Shown here: positions 36,201 to 47,102 of the stretch, in pieces
Layout of the letters: every line of letters begins with the position of its first letter
Numbering within the stretch: position 1 is the first letter of the stretch
DNA from: Lumbricus terrestris
Taxonomy: Eukaryota; Annelida; Clitellata; Crassiclitellata; Lumbricidae
Assembly: GCA_949752735.1 (NCBI GenBank)
Contig: OX457036.1
Coordinates: 15,441,356-15,505,355 of the forward strand
DNA: 64,000 nucleotides
Direction: 5' to 3'
The notes under the pieces: generated by a model
Database searches by the model: none
What the model saw: the letters and a program-made list of their open reading frames with translations, nothing else
Told to the model about the DNA's origin: nothing
Made by a program: the position numbers and the translations under genes

Positions 36201-39200
36201 AATTTCCATACTACATTACATCGTGGATGTGGATTGTGTTGTAGGCGTTGATAGGTCAGCGATTGGGTGACTGCCTCCTCCCATCCACCATCCCTGCTGC
36301 TGATTTTGAGCTCATCCGTCACGCTTTGATGCAGAGTCGAGGTCGAGTTGCCAAGGAAGCGCCACTCCTAGATCTCTGGTACGTGCGGGATGACAACCTG
36401 GTGAACCCCGCCTACATTCTGAAACCTGAGAACCAGCAGGACTCAAGAGTGTCGACCCCTATGAACGTAAGTCGAATGCGACCCAGGGATGAAGGTGAGA
36501 CTGGACAGTCAAGGACGTCGTCCAGGCACTCTTTTTTTTCTAAATATGAACACCATCCTGCCATTTGTTAGGACGGCACAGCCTGGAAAGGTGCGGAGCA
36601 TCAAAGAACTTCTTTTTCTATACTTTAAGCACTGCGAATGCCCCGACCTTATTTCAACTATCGACCTCTGACCCTTGACCTAAATTTGATCCGAACTCAC
36701 TGAGAGATAACCGTCTAATATAGGTGTGAATAATGAATATGCTTTTTCAACATTAAATGCTTTGGAGTGCTTCAGATGTCGTCACATGAAATCAGTGTAG
36801 GCACGTAAGAGTTTGTGAAGTGCGTATCGATCATGAATAGTTGAGCGATGGTCTGATTAAAGTGGATGGATGATTTGGAAAGACGGATGTATTTGTGGCT
36901 GGATTAAGGAAGGATGCATGGATTGATTATGGTTGAATGAACCTATTACCGATGGATTGATGGATGGGTGGATTGATTAAGTACGGTCGGATGAATGGAG
37001 TTTGTATGGACTATTGATTTTTTTAAATTTTACAGATGGATTGATTTGATAACGGATGGATAAATAGATGAATGGATGGATGGATGGTCGGATACATGGA
37101 CGAACAGACGGATGGATCGATGGATAGACGGATGGATCGATGGATGGATGGTTAGATGGATGTACGGATGGATGAACGGGCAGCTTCTGATCGGTGATAG
37201 AATCGGTCTGGTAGATAATTATTGATGCCATAGCAAAGTTTATTCTTGACTTTCAGCAACATTCAACAATCCGTGACCAATCATTCCCCCGTGACTCATG
37301 AATCTGGTTACGTATAAAAATAGCATGGCGCCAGCAGAAATTTTTCAGGAGGGGCAAACACAATGGTCAAAACACAATAGTCAAAACACAATGGTCAAAA
37401 CACAATTGTCACTGTCATATTTTTTGCAAGAAGCTTGAAAACGCAAAGCAGGAAAAATGTAAATTTATGAGTTCCACTTTGCGAGTCATTTGTACCAGCA
37501 GTACTTTAGTACGAAGAAAATTTTAGTCACATGGATGCAGTTTAGAAAATTCGTCAATTCAAGGAGGGCCAGTATAATTATCCGGTCGCCCATGTACATC
37601 AGTAGTAATTGATAACCTGGGCACTAAAACGACTCACAGAGAACTTGCTAAGATGATGATACGACGTCTGTTTTTTTCTGACAGCGTCTCCTTCTCTTGC
37701 GGAGTCTGAGCGGAGGCAGCAGCAGCAGAGCAGGCAGTGGGATGCCACTGCAGGAACCAACCTGGGAGAGAACGCAGTGTCTGCTGAGGCAGCTGCTGCA
37801 GAAAGGAATCGACCTTTGTCTCCAGACTGGAACCGTCGCCAATCCAGACACGCTCAGCTTCCTAATCACAGGTCAGCTGATCATCATCGTCATCGTCGTC
37901 ATCGTCATCGTCGTCGTCATCGTCATAATCATAATCGTCATCGTCGTCATCGTCATCGTCATCACTATCACCATCACCATCGCCATCCCCATTACATCAC
38001 AATCATCACCGTCATCATCATCATCGTCGTCGTCGTCATCATCATCATCATCGTCGTCGTCATCATCATCATCACCACCACCACCATCACCACCACCACC
38101 ATCACCATCACATCATCATCATCATCACCATCACCATCACCATCACCACCACATCACCATCACCATCACCGTCATCACCATCGTCATGCAATGCTATATG
38201 CCAGCGGTTCCCAACCCGTGGCCCGCGGGCCAAAAGTGGCCCGCCAGGCCTCAGAAAATGACCCGCCAGGCCTCAGAAAATGGACCTCATCTCTCAAAGA
38301 ATTATCAAAAATATATGAAAAAATTAACAATTTGGACAGGACAGAACACATTATTATTTTCTATTAGAAATTATATTGTTCTAACGTCCATAAATAACAT
38401 TAGGCATTATATGTTGAATCAATTATACCAATTTTATATGCTTTAGTTAATACAGTTTTAACCTTGTGGCCCCCTAATGTCCTTCAACTAAGAAAAAGTG
38501 GCCCTCGTGTCCTCCAACTTAGAAAAAGTGGCCCTCAAGTCAAAAAAGGTTGGGAACCACTGCTATGCTATATTGAAACAGATTTCGAGAGGGAACTACA
38601 GATTGGTTTTCAGTCTTGGTCGCCTGACCAGATCTCACGCAGCCTTTCATTCTTCCGTACAATCGTCGACCTCAAGAACTACGTCTCACTTCCGGTCTCG
38701 CAGAAGTTCGCCGAGATCTCGTGCTCCGACGGACCCGACGAGAAGCCGAGACTGGACGAGGAGTGCCAGAGAAGACTGGCAGCCGTCAAGGACAGGGTCG
38801 TTGGAGGACTTCCGGTTAAGCAGGTCGTCCACAATTCGATCCTGTGGAAATACGACGATGGAATAAACACGTATCTGCACAAAGACTATTTGGCCAACGT
38901 CTGCCAATCGTTCGAGTCAAAGGTAAAACAAAATGATTATTGCAACTGGAATTATTTGCCTGATTTTAAATGCGTGATTTAAATAAGGCTATTTTCATGG
39001 CCATTGTTAGGTATTGTGAGCATGTTTTTTACCAACTCAATTCGCTTTTGTTTATTGATCTAGAAAAGTACAGACAACTATTCACAATTTATTTATGTAT
39101 ATTTATGTACCGTAGGTATACATTGTATAGTGTCATACCGAAAACTTTATACAGCCTCTCTCACACAGCATAGACAAATATTCAGTGATACTTTCAGTAT

Positions 39201-42200
39201 AGAAGCCCCTGAGAAAACAGACGTCTTGAGAGCGTGAGAGACTGCGGAGAAGAGCCCATGTATGAGATTAGCCCGTGGAAGAGAGGTAAGGTAATTCTAT
39301 ATGGAGGGACCTATGACAGTAAATGCCCGTCTCTGAACCCAGGCACACCAAACACGAGGGTCAAACAGTTCAAGGCGGTCGGTATAGAGCGTAAGGAGTC
39401 AACAGATGTTGCGGAGAGAGGCTTACACATTATAATCGGAGAGATAGGGTTACGTGTACGCAGGCTCGCATTAAGGCTAGTGCGGGCCCGGGTGCTGTGG
39501 TAATCTTGCGGACCCTCCTCTGAGTCTTCTGTCAACCACTGGTCTACCATGCAGGCACATATACATGTAATTATACCGTGTTTCCTAATGAGTATACACT
39601 ATACAGCCAGGAGATTTCCTTTGGTACGCGTGCAATTGTTTCTAAGGAAAAGTTTCTTACACTAGTAGATATACATGTAGGTCTACAATACGTGACAGAA
39701 GGAACGAACGACTAGATTTTTCAATTGTTAGGCTATTTATATTTATAAGCCCTACGCTTATGTTACATCCAGTTGATTTTCTTCATTGTTCCCCACGTCC
39801 ACATTTCGAAGACCTCCAGTCTTCTTATGATTATATTGCTTGCTCTCATGGTTCATGTCTCAAATCCAAACAACACCACGTTCACTACATGTCAATGTTT
39901 TATCATCCGTTTCTCTGGATTCCTGCTTTCTCTTTTCAGTTTATCGTAATTCTTAAATTTAAATTTATGAGTTCCTTCTTCCTATTTTCAGGTCTAATAA
40001 AATATAGCATCATATTTCTTTCGCAGACTCCAATAATATCATGGCAAACTGCTCTTTAGAGCGTCATGATCTTCTTGCACCAATTATCTATAGGTCAAGA
40101 AATTATCGCAGAAGAGTATAGGCTTCACAGTGAAAGAGATCGAGACAAAGGAAGTGGGTAGGGCACAGGCTGAGGGCAGACTCACTGCGAAGAACGATCA
40201 TGAAGGAAACACGAAGGGAAGCGAACAAGATGAGGACCACGACAGGTTATGGATAATAGCAAATGGATAGGCCTATGGAAAGTTTGAGGAAGAGGCATCG
40301 GACATTTCAGCCAGCCTCGGAGGCAGAAAACTAGAGAAGAAGATGATAATTAAGCTGTAATAGGTTTAAGAAATTAAGAGTTATACAATAACATGTTTTC
40401 TAACGTTATTTCTCTTATTATTTTAAAGGAGACAGTCAACATGATTGACCCGCATGGCTTATAATTTAAGATAGCCCATCACTTTTGATACCTTCCAAAC
40501 AGCTAGGGCCGGATTAAGGCATGTTCAACATGTTCGACCGAACAGCTGGGGGCCCCACACTTTAGGGGGCCCACACATGCTGGAAAAAATTTCCGATAAT
40601 TGTTCGATTTTTAGCAAATTTCAACCAAACGACTAAAAAAATGTCATCAAAATGTTTGGCCGAAGATCCGCAAAAATTTACCGAACAGGGCTCAACATTT
40701 CTTAATTCGGCTCTGGTCCCAAAGATAAATTTACAATAACAATAAGTTCCTGTGATTTCAACCAATTCATAAGCTGGAGCTAATAAATCGGATGTGTGGG
40801 AGAACTTTGCCAACATTTCGTTGACGATAACTTCGCATTTATTATTGCTGCAATATTTTTCCTAAGAAATGTCATCATTTCCGAAAATGCGGGCCCCAAA
40901 ACCCGCGGGCCCGGGTGCTGCAGCACCCTTAGCACCTACCTTAATGCGGGCCTGCGTGTACGTGTGTCGATCTATACGAGCACGTTCGTATATGTGTATA
41001 ATTATACACAATGTACGTACGTGCTTATCTATGTATGTATGTATGTACTATGTATGTATGTATGTATGTATGTATGTATGTATGTATGTATGTATGCATG
41101 TATGTATGTATGCATGTATGTATGTATGTATGTATGTATGTATGTATGTATGTATGTATGTATGTATGTATGTATGTATGTATGTATGCATGCATGTATG
41201 TATGTATGTATGTATGTATGTATGTATGTATGTATGTATGTATGTATGTATGTATGTACGTACGTATGTATGTATGTATGTATGCATGTATGTAAGTATG
41301 TATACCGTGCATCTGGCAATATAGTTTGCTAACGTTGATCACGTATTAAACCGATTCAGATGGAGGAGATGTTGAGTGAGATTCCAGACAGCAACCTTTC
41401 CCTCGGTGACGATGAATCCTCTCTGGATGAGGTCCATCAGCATTGGCTGATCGCACGTGACTTGACCGGATGTTACGTTGATCGGGAGAAGGTGCTTGAT
41501 CTCGTGCGTTCCTATGCCGTCAGCAACGAAAGCAAACCGTTGGTCATCTTCGGAGAAACGGGCACTGGGAAAAGTACGGTCCTCGCGAGGGCAGCCGTTG
41601 AGGTCAGTGGTGGGAGTTACAGAGTAGCCACGTTGATTATCGTGTTCTTTCTGTCGTTGGTTCGCTGCCTTTCTAGGCAGCTTCGTACATCCACATTGTG
41701 AATAACCTCCTCCTACAGTCCGTAGTAAGATCTTATTGGGGGTGTCATTTTCAGCCCTTCGCTACTTGAAGTCTTTTTTTATTTCATCGGGGCTGTCACG
41801 CTGAGAGCGCCTCTGAATAGTTAGTCTGCAAGAGGCGCTTTATAAATGCTAATATACAATACAAAACAATACAATACAATGAAATACAATGCAATACAAT
41901 ACAATACAATACAAGTTTCGCGACACCATATTACATTATGCAGAACCTTGCTTTCTCGGTGGTATGACCCTCTACCTGGAATGGTCTTCCTCTGACCCTC
42001 CGCTCTCTTTGTAAAAATCCTACTCAGGCTTTCCTCTCTCATCTTAAAACAGTTTTATTTGGCCGCACCGAGGTTGGTAGCGCCTCTGAGTAGTCCCCTT
42101 GAAGAGGCGCTATATAGATGCATATAATGAATGAATGAATTACCATAACATAGTATTGCTTAATATTATCATTGCGTCACAATACATTGCTCACATCACA

Positions 42201-45200
42201 ATAAGTTGCATTACATACATTATATTCAATTCTCTCAATGTTTCAGGCTAGCAGATGGATCGAAGGATCTGAAACGATATCAATCATTCGCTTCCTTGGC
42301 TCAACGACTCAGTCTCTCGATGTCCACCAGACGCTACTCAGCATCACTCGACAGATTCTCAAGGCCACCGGACGCCCTCCAGAGGCCACTCCCATCGGAT
42401 ACACAGACCTCGTCAACCACTTCATCCAGGTCCTCGATAACTTTCCAGACGACCGCTGCCTCGTCGTCTTCATCGATGGCATCGATCTTCTAGGGACCCA
42501 CTGCGGCTCTCATCTCTTCGAGTGGCTTCCGCTGAACGTCAAGGAAAACGTGAAGATCGTTCTGTCCGTGACGACTGGACCGGTGCTGGACACGCTGAGA
42601 AACGATGTGATTCGACGATCCAACAATTTCGTCGAGGTTCCACTTCTTCTACCCGACGACTGTCTGACCCTCCTGAGGTCGTTGCTCGCTGAGAAGAACC
42701 GGAAGCTGACCAGCCACCAGGAGTCCGCCGTCTTCGAGAACTCATTCGCCTATTGCGCCACTCCTCTCGTCGTAAGGATGACGGCGGATGTCGTTCGGAA
42801 ATGGACCTCCACGACGGAGGTGGATCTGGAAGCTCTTCCAGGTGACGTCAATGAAGGAATCGGAAGGGTGTTCGACGATCTGGAGCGCCAGTTCGGGAGC
42901 GGCTTCGTCAGTCGGGCCCTGGCTCTGTTGACAGCTTCTCTGAAGGGTCTGAGCGACTGCGAGATGGAGGACCTGTTGTCGATGGACGATGTGGCTACAG
43001 CGGAAGTGGGCGAGAGTTCCGGGTCGCGGGACCTCGGACGAGTTCCGCCGATCGCCTGGCAGAGGATCAAGTACGCGCTCCAGGATCTCCTTAGGACGGT
43101 TGTCTGCGAGGGGGTCACTCTCGTCTACTGGAAGCACAGAGCCTTCGCGGACGCCGCGAGGTCACGGTATCTGACGGACGAGAAGCGACGACAAGAAGCC
43201 CACTCTCTGATCGCAAGCTACTGGATGGGCGCCAAAAGCAACCCGGAGAACACACCAACAACCCCGAATGCAGACAACCGATTCATACCAACACAGCCTC
43301 TGATATTTCGAGAGGCGGACACGGAGCATCCCGATCCGCTGTACAATCTCCGGAAGTTCGACCAACTTCCGGTCCATCTGAGTCTCTCCGGAAGGTTCGA
43401 CGACCTGAACAGCTCCGTTCTGTTCCGCTTCGACTGGATCTACCACAAGACGAGGGCGTTCTCGCTGGAGAACGTTCTCTGCGACTACAACCTCGGGAAG
43501 GGCATCGAGGTGCAGCTGGTGGAGTCGGCGCTTCGTGACGCAGCCTACTTCGTCAATCGGAATCCCGAGAACCTGGCGCCGGAGCTGACCGGACGTCTGC
43601 TCGGATACTACAACAACCACAGCAACATCCGGGTACTGATCGACGAATGCGATCGCCGAGGTGTCGACTACTGCGCCCTCGTCCCGAACTTTCCCTACCG
43701 TCAGATGCCAGGTGGGGCGCTGAGACACGTCGTGAATTGCGTCGATACCCCGAAGCAGTGCTTCGTCGTCGGAGAAGAGGACGAGATCCTCCTGGCCAAG
43801 GACCCGGCCAGCTCCTTCATCCAGGTGGTCGACCTGGCTGCCGGTGAACGACGCGGAGCCATACCAGCCTCCGTGGGGACGATGTATGTCTCGAGGTCTG
43901 GCCGACACGCGGCCATCGTCGACTACGATCGCGAGAAGTCCGTCAAACTCCACAGCCTGGAAACGGGGAAGTTCCTCGGCCACCTGATCCCGGTCAACCA
44001 CATCTCTCTGAGCACAAGGGACAGACAGCAGCTGACGCATCTTTGTCTGACGGACACTCATCTCTGCATGGTCATCTGTGCGGAGACCAACTGGCTGTGC
44101 ATTGCTGATGTCGGTCGCTGTGCCATGGCCAGCGTTCTCAATCTGCCGAAGCGAGCCACTGTCTGTCAGATCACGCCTGACTCGCGATACGTTTTCGTCA
44201 ACACGGGAACCACTCTTCTCAGCTACGACCTCGAGACAATGGAGCTCGTGAACAATAGTATTTTTGAAGACGTTCCGGTCCAAATCTACTTCGCCGACGA
44301 CAGCCGCATTGGATTTGTAATCGGGGAACAGGTGACCAGTCACGAAATTATTTGTTTTGTTCTTCTGTTTTTGTTTGGATAATGGAGATGCAGACAAAGA
44401 TTCTAGAATTTGCAATCACGAAAATGTGAAGCCAAATATTAGTTGGCAAACATTTAACAAATCGCTCGCTGCTCTCTGTTATGAAGCGATTTAAAAATTG
44501 GCGCATATCCTTATGTCCAGTATGGCTTTAAGAGTAGTGTAATATGGTCATACGTCATGTAGATATTTCGCTTTCAACTTAAAACTAATGAATCAAGCGA
44601 ACCTAAAGTTATATTTAGTCATTCACTCTGAAATCAATCAATCAATCAATCAACCAACCAGCCAATCAATCAATCAATCAATCAATCACATTAATTTATA
44701 TAGCGTCCCTTAAAGATCTATACTCAGAGGCGCTCCCAGCCAAGGCCTGGTGAAAAAGAAAGGTCCCATTCAATTGGATAGCTGCATGAGCTTCGTCTCA
44801 ATCTAGACGTTAAATTTAAGAATATGGACATTTTGACTGGATGAATTTCTATATGCATAGTATAAATATTTGCATCCATATCTCACTGAAACGGTTTACA
44901 TTTTGCAGGAAAGCCGATTGATGAAGATAACTCTAAACGAGGGAAAGATCGAATTCCAGGTGAAGATCGACCTCAAAGCATCGCTGGAAAACGATTCCAT
45001 CCAAGACGTCCAGCTGTCCAAGTCCCAGGACCTGCTCCTCATCCGCGCCCAGTCGAACCTCGTCATCTACAACCTCGTCGACGATCGACCGCTGTGCCAC
45101 ATCGAGCGCCCGACGGAGGTCCCAGCGGAGTTCAGGCTTCCCAAGTCGTCCTACACGGACCTGAGGTTCTCCCAGGCGAAGTTCGCTGGAGAAGATAAAT

Positions 45201-46813
45201 TCCTGGCAGCGTCCATCTTCCGCGATGTCCTCATCTACCAGCTGGGATCCGGGGCGAGCTGCCGCCTCGTCAGTACCCTCCGAACCCCGATCGGACTGAT
45301 CAAGAACCTCTACACGGCCAACTTCCGAGGACAACTAATCACCGCGTCCCACGGATCGAAGGAACTCCAGATCTGGAGCATTCAGGATTCGCTGGGTCAT
45401 GTGGACGTACTGGACCGGATGACGTCATCGATCAGCGAAATCGTCATCGCGGCAGACGATTCGAAGGCGTTCGTGACGTGCAGCGGAAGTGACGAGATCG
45501 GAATCATAGACATGCGCACTGGCAACCTCATCGATCTGCTGACGCACGAGTCGCCGGTCGTTTCCTTCTCCGTTTCCGGTTCCGGTGAGTTCGCGTTCGT
45601 GGCCGTGGAGCACGCGAAGCCGGGTCAGTCGAACAAGATCTGGAACACGGTCAACAGACGAGTGATCGGTGAGTTCGGTAACACAGGGTCCGTCACCATC
45701 TACTGCGCGGGAAGCCAGTGTTTCCTTAGCTTCCTGCAGGGGACGCGCGGCATCAAGGACCCCTTTCAGCTGTCGCTGTTCAAACAGTCGGACGGTGGAG
45801 GGGTATTCGAAGAGATCAAGACAGACATCGAGGTCTCCTACGTCCTTCAGAAGCCCTTCGTCACAGCCGAGGATCACTACATGGCGCTACTGTCCGCCGA
45901 TGACTTTGACCATTTGAAGACGCATTACATCGACCCGTGCATCTGCTCCGTCTCCCTACGTACCCCCATCATCACGATGACGACCTTCACTCCAGCGGGG
46001 CTCCGGGACCGGGTCCCCTGCCTCCGACGGATCCTCCACATCCGTCCGTGTCCATCGAATCCTTACACGATCATCGTTCTCTACACGAACGAGCCAGACC
46101 CGATCAACGACTGCGGAGAAGGGGGGCGCCGTTACGAACACAACCACGGCTTCCTCATCCTCGACTTATGCAGCGCCGTTATCTGCCAGATAATCGACGA
46201 CTTCTTTCCGCCGACCACCCCCCTGCCGGACATCCTCTTCACGAGGGACATCCGGCTCTGCGTCGATCACCGGTCGAGCATCTATGACATGGCGAACGGA
46301 CACTGCCTGGAGCGGCTCTCCCCTCTCAAGGTCCGGCCTCGACGGCTGGCCATGCGCGACTCCGTGGTCCTCTACGTGGATGAAGGACAGTACCTGTCCG
46401 TCGTCCGGATCGCCGACCGAAAGTGCCTCGCCCGGCTGAGCGTCCACGGCGACATCCGGGTGCTCGAGATGTGCCACGACGATAGGACGATCGTCGTCGG
46501 CTGCTCCGATGGATCCGTCGTCTCCCACGTCATCGTTGACGTCGATGTCGACGAGAGGTCGGAGGTTCTAGGTCAGCTGGCGACGAGGAAGTCGAGGTTC
46601 TTCGGTGGTGGAGGGGCGCTGAGGTTCTGGGACAAGGTCAACGCCGCGTCTGACTATGCCCGGGCGCCGTCCGCGTTGGTCGAGGGTGGACTGACGGAGA
46701 GGCAGCTCCTGCAGAACCTCAAACCGTTCGCCAAGGTCCGGTCCACTCGTCCCCCGTCCAGCTCGCAGCTGTACGACCTCGGATACGGGTCGCAGACGTG
46801 TATAACCATGTAG
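33128..46813 (+). CDS. NWD2: NWD2-like NACHT and WD-repeat protein, nine coding exons
   Basis: Joining exons 33128-33245, 34213-34301, 34992-35105, 36245-36466, 37685-37871, 38582-38922, 41360-41602, 42247-44331 and 44909-46813 gives one open frame of 1,767 codons plus TAG. All eight introns are GT-AG, with phases 1,0,0,0,1,0,0,0. The N-terminus (about residues 30-180) carries the family pattern: VKVYICSTAADM, then YPNLREFC, AVDVRWS and FVALIGQRLG. A P-loop GETGTGKST lies at residues 422-430 and a Walker B stretch VVFIDGID near 511-518. A winged-helix-like segment (SRALALLTASLKGLSDCEME) follows near 655-680, and the C-terminal half is beta-propeller-like with weak WD repeats. Human NWD2 is about 1,740 residues, so this looks full length. 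These proteins are STAND NTPases, thought to be cytosolic signalling scaffolds; the ligand is unknown. NWD1 is the main alternative assignment. No frameshift was seen. Confidence 0.9.
34213..34301 (+). CDS. NWD2: NWD2-like exon 2
   Basis: The acceptor TTCTCTTTGTAG precedes the exon. The first two bases complete an Asp codon split with exon 1, giving the family motif 'STAADM'. The exon encodes YPNLREFCRRKCGMDFH and ends at a GTACGT donor in phase 0. Confidence 0.88.
34992..35105 (+). CDS. NWD2: NWD2-like exon 3
   Basis: The acceptor is a rather weak TTTGATTGAAG. The exon encodes 38 residues, from AVDVRWSTAS to GPNFV, and ends at a GTGAGT donor, phase 0. The VDVRWS motif is the expected continuation of the N-terminal family domain. 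An (AATC)n array begins about 10 bp inside the following intron. Confidence 0.87.
35107..35226. repeat. (AATC)n tract in intron 3
   Basis: AATCAATCAATC with CAGTCAGT variants, near the exon 3 donor. Confidence 0.9.
35290..35340 (-). mobile_element. Solo LINE/SINE tail in intron 3 (diverged)
   Basis: GGCATTTATAAAGCGCTTCT and TATTCTGAGGCGAGAG resemble the reversed tail. Confidence 0.5.
35650..36230. repeat. ~59-bp degenerate minisatellite in intron 3
   Basis: Units contain GCAATTTGCATAATGCATTG, GAGCGCTGATGG or GTCGATTGGTGTAATGTA, about ten copies. It ends about 10 bp before the exon 4 acceptor. Confidence 0.8.
36245..36466 (+). CDS. NWD2: NWD2-like exon 4
   Basis: The acceptor is TTGTGTTGTAG and the donor GTAAGT, both in phase 0. 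The 74 residues begin ALIGQRLGD, matching the 'FVxLxGxxxG' signature of the family when joined to exon 3, and include DLWYVRDDNLVNPAYILKP. Confidence 0.9.
36850..37190. repeat. (GGAT)n-rich tract in intron 4
   Basis: GGATGGATGGATGG with many variants. Confidence 0.85.
37685..37871 (+). CDS. NWD2: NWD2-like exon 5
   Basis: Donor GTCAGC, phase 1. The conserved helix is TWERTQCLLRQLLQKGID. The acceptor is chosen at TTTTTTTCTGACAG because it keeps phase 0 with exon 4. The first ~15 residues (Leu- and Ser/Gly-rich) are unlike the family, so the exact 5' boundary is uncertain. A (CAT/CGT)n array starts almost directly after the donor. Confidence 0.8.
37878..38190. repeat. (CAT)n/(CGT)n microsatellite in intron 5
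   Basis: TCATCGTCATCG, then CATCAC units. It starts about 7 bp after the exon 5 donor. Confidence 0.93.
38202..38562. mobile_element. 361-bp hAT MITE in intron 5
   Basis: Ends CAGCGGTTCCCAACC and GGTTGGGAACCACTG, the classic hAT (Charlie-like) terminal type. The interior repeats GTGGCCCKC motifs. The flanks CTATATGC and CTATGCTA are only roughly duplicated. It ends about 19 bp before exon 6. Confidence 0.78.
38582..38922 (+). CDS. NWD2: NWD2-like exon 6
   Basis: The acceptor is TTGAAACAG. Two bases complete the Asp split with exon 5, giving ITDFERELQIGF, a conserved family segment. The remaining 113 residues include SLSFFRTIVDLKNYV and INTYLHKDYLANVCQSFESK. The exon ends in phase 0 at a GTAAAA donor. 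Confidence 0.9.
40504..40954. mobile_element. TIR element fragment in intron 6 of the NWD2-like gene
   Basis: Left TAGGGCCGGATTAAGG and right CCTTAATGCGGGCCTG are imperfect inverted ends. No clear target duplication. A CAGGCTCGCATTAAGGCTAG relative is at 39461-39480. Possibly a degenerate hAT. Confidence 0.5.
41030..41305. repeat. (TATG)n in intron 6
   Basis: Near-perfect TATG units with GCATG variants, ending about 55 bp before exon 7. Confidence 0.95.
41360..41602 (+). CDS. NWD2: NWD2-like exon 7 with P-loop
   Basis: The acceptor ACCGATTCAG lies just downstream of a TATG microsatellite. The exon has 81 codons and phase 0 at both ends. It encodes the entry to the NACHT domain, with PLVIFGETGTGKST (Walker A, residues 422-430). 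It continues LARAAVE into ASRWIEG of exon 8, as expected for a STAND NTPase. Confidence 0.92.
41795..41850 (+). mobile_element. Solo LINE/SINE tail in intron 7
   Basis: GAGAGCGCCTCTGAATAG and CAAGAGGCGCTTTATAAATG, followed by ACAATACAATACA repeats to about 41912. Same tail family as 42080-42141. Confidence 0.7.
41918..42141 (+). mobile_element. 5'-truncated L2/CR1-like LINE 3' end in intron 7
   Basis: The plus strand encodes TWNGLPLTLRSLCKNPTQAF and LSHLKTVLF, the usual C-terminus of L2-type reverse transcriptase proteins. It then has the tail GCGCCTCTGAGTAG, CTTGAAGAGGCGCTATA and (TGAA)n. Confidence 0.8.
42247..44331 (+). CDS. NWD2: NWD2-like exon 8: NACHT body and start of propeller
   Basis: A 2,085-bp exon of 695 codons, acceptor CAATGTTTCAG and donor GTGACC. 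It carries IIRFLGSTTQSLDV, Walker B CLVVFIDGID, a sensor-like IVLSVTTGP, the winged-helix segment and RVPPIAWQRIKYALQDLL, a block typical of the NWD family. After about residue 850 the sequence becomes beta-strand rich (WD-repeat region). Third codon positions are strikingly G/C compared with the flanking AT-rich introns. Confidence 0.93.
44631..44760 (-). mobile_element. Solo LINE/SINE tail with (AATC)n in intron 8
   Basis: An AATC array, then ATTTATATAGCGTCCCTTAA and TACTCAGAGGCGCTCCCAGC: reverse-oriented tail. Confidence 0.7.
44909..46813 (+). CDS. NWD2: NWD2-like exon 9: WD-repeat region and C-terminus
   Basis: The terminal exon has 634 codons plus TAG. The acceptor ACATTTTGCAG is strong and joins in phase 0. 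The protein shows repeated propeller-like blades such as ISEIVIAADDSKAFVTCSGS. The last residues, GSQTCITM, end in hydrophobic-X-hydrophobic, which could act as a class II PDZ ligand; that is only a guess. Confidence 0.9.
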   Translation, partial: ESRLMKITLNEGKIEFQVKIDLKASLENDSIQDVQLSKSQDLLLIRAQSNLVIYNLVDDRPLCHIERPTEVPAEFRLPKSSYTDLRFSQAKFAGEDKFLAASIFRDVLIYQLGSGASCRLVSTLRTPIGLIKNLYTANFRGQLITASHGSKELQIWSIQDSLGHVDVLDRMTSSISEIVIAADDSKAFVTCSGSDEIGIIDMRTGNLIDLLTHESPVVSFSVSGSGEFAFVAVEHAKPGQSNKIWNTVNRRVIGEFGNTGSVTIYCAGSQCFLSFLQGTRGIKDPFQLSLFKQSDGGGVFEEIKTDIEVSYVLQKPFVTAEDHYMALLSADDFDHLKTHYIDPCICSVSLRTPIITMTTFTPAGLRDRVPCLRRILHIRPCPSNPYTIIVLYTNEPDPINDCGEGGRRYEHNHGFLILDLCSAVICQIIDDFFPPTTPLPDILFTRDIRLCVDHRSSIYDMANGHCLERLSPLKVRPRRLAMRDSVVLYVDEGQYLSVVRIADRKCLARLSVHGDIRVLEMCHDDRTIVVGCSDGSVVSHVIVDVDVDERSEVLGQLATRKSRFFGGGGALRFWDKVNAASDYARAPSALVEGGLTERQLLQNLKPFAKVRSTRPPSSSQLYDLGYGSQTCITM

Positions 46814-47102
46814 GAAAGAGACTGCACTGCAGGGTATTATTATTATTGTACAGAACATCGTAGAAGCGTTTTTAAAAATTATTATTATTCTCTAAGAAAA
46901 GTTATTAATTTTAAACAATGACTTGGGTTTGCTTGATTGGGAATTTGGTTTTGAATGCTGCACCGATGGGAATGCGTTTCCCAATCGGTTCTTGATTTAT
47001 CGTCGGTCTTGTTGACGAGGTCATCTTAATTGTTGGTTTAGTGAATTTGACATTAAGAATTATTTTAAGGCAATAACTGGCAGGGATGTTAACTCCAATA
47101 AA
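46814..47102 (+). promoter_or_regulatory. NWD2: 3' UTR and poly(A) signal of the NWD2-like gene
   Basis: AT-rich sequence follows the stop codon without open frames. A canonical AATAAA is at 47097-47102, 284 bases past the stop, and is the first clear polyadenylation signal. Confidence 0.55.

Noticed and set aside
41603..42246. Extra exon of the NWD2-like gene in the open frame at 42206-42493
   Set aside because: It is a shifted frame overlapping exon 8. Exons 7 and 8 join directly in phase and preserve the conserved LARAAVE-ASRW junction.
43162..44415. 417-residue antisense open frame opposite exon 8
   Set aside because: It mirrors a GC3-rich exon, where antisense stops are rare. The plus-strand frame has the family motifs and splice sites; the antisense frame has none.
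44933..46858. Several antisense and out-of-frame ORFs over exon 9
   Set aside because: Shadows of the real exon, for the same reason as exon 8.
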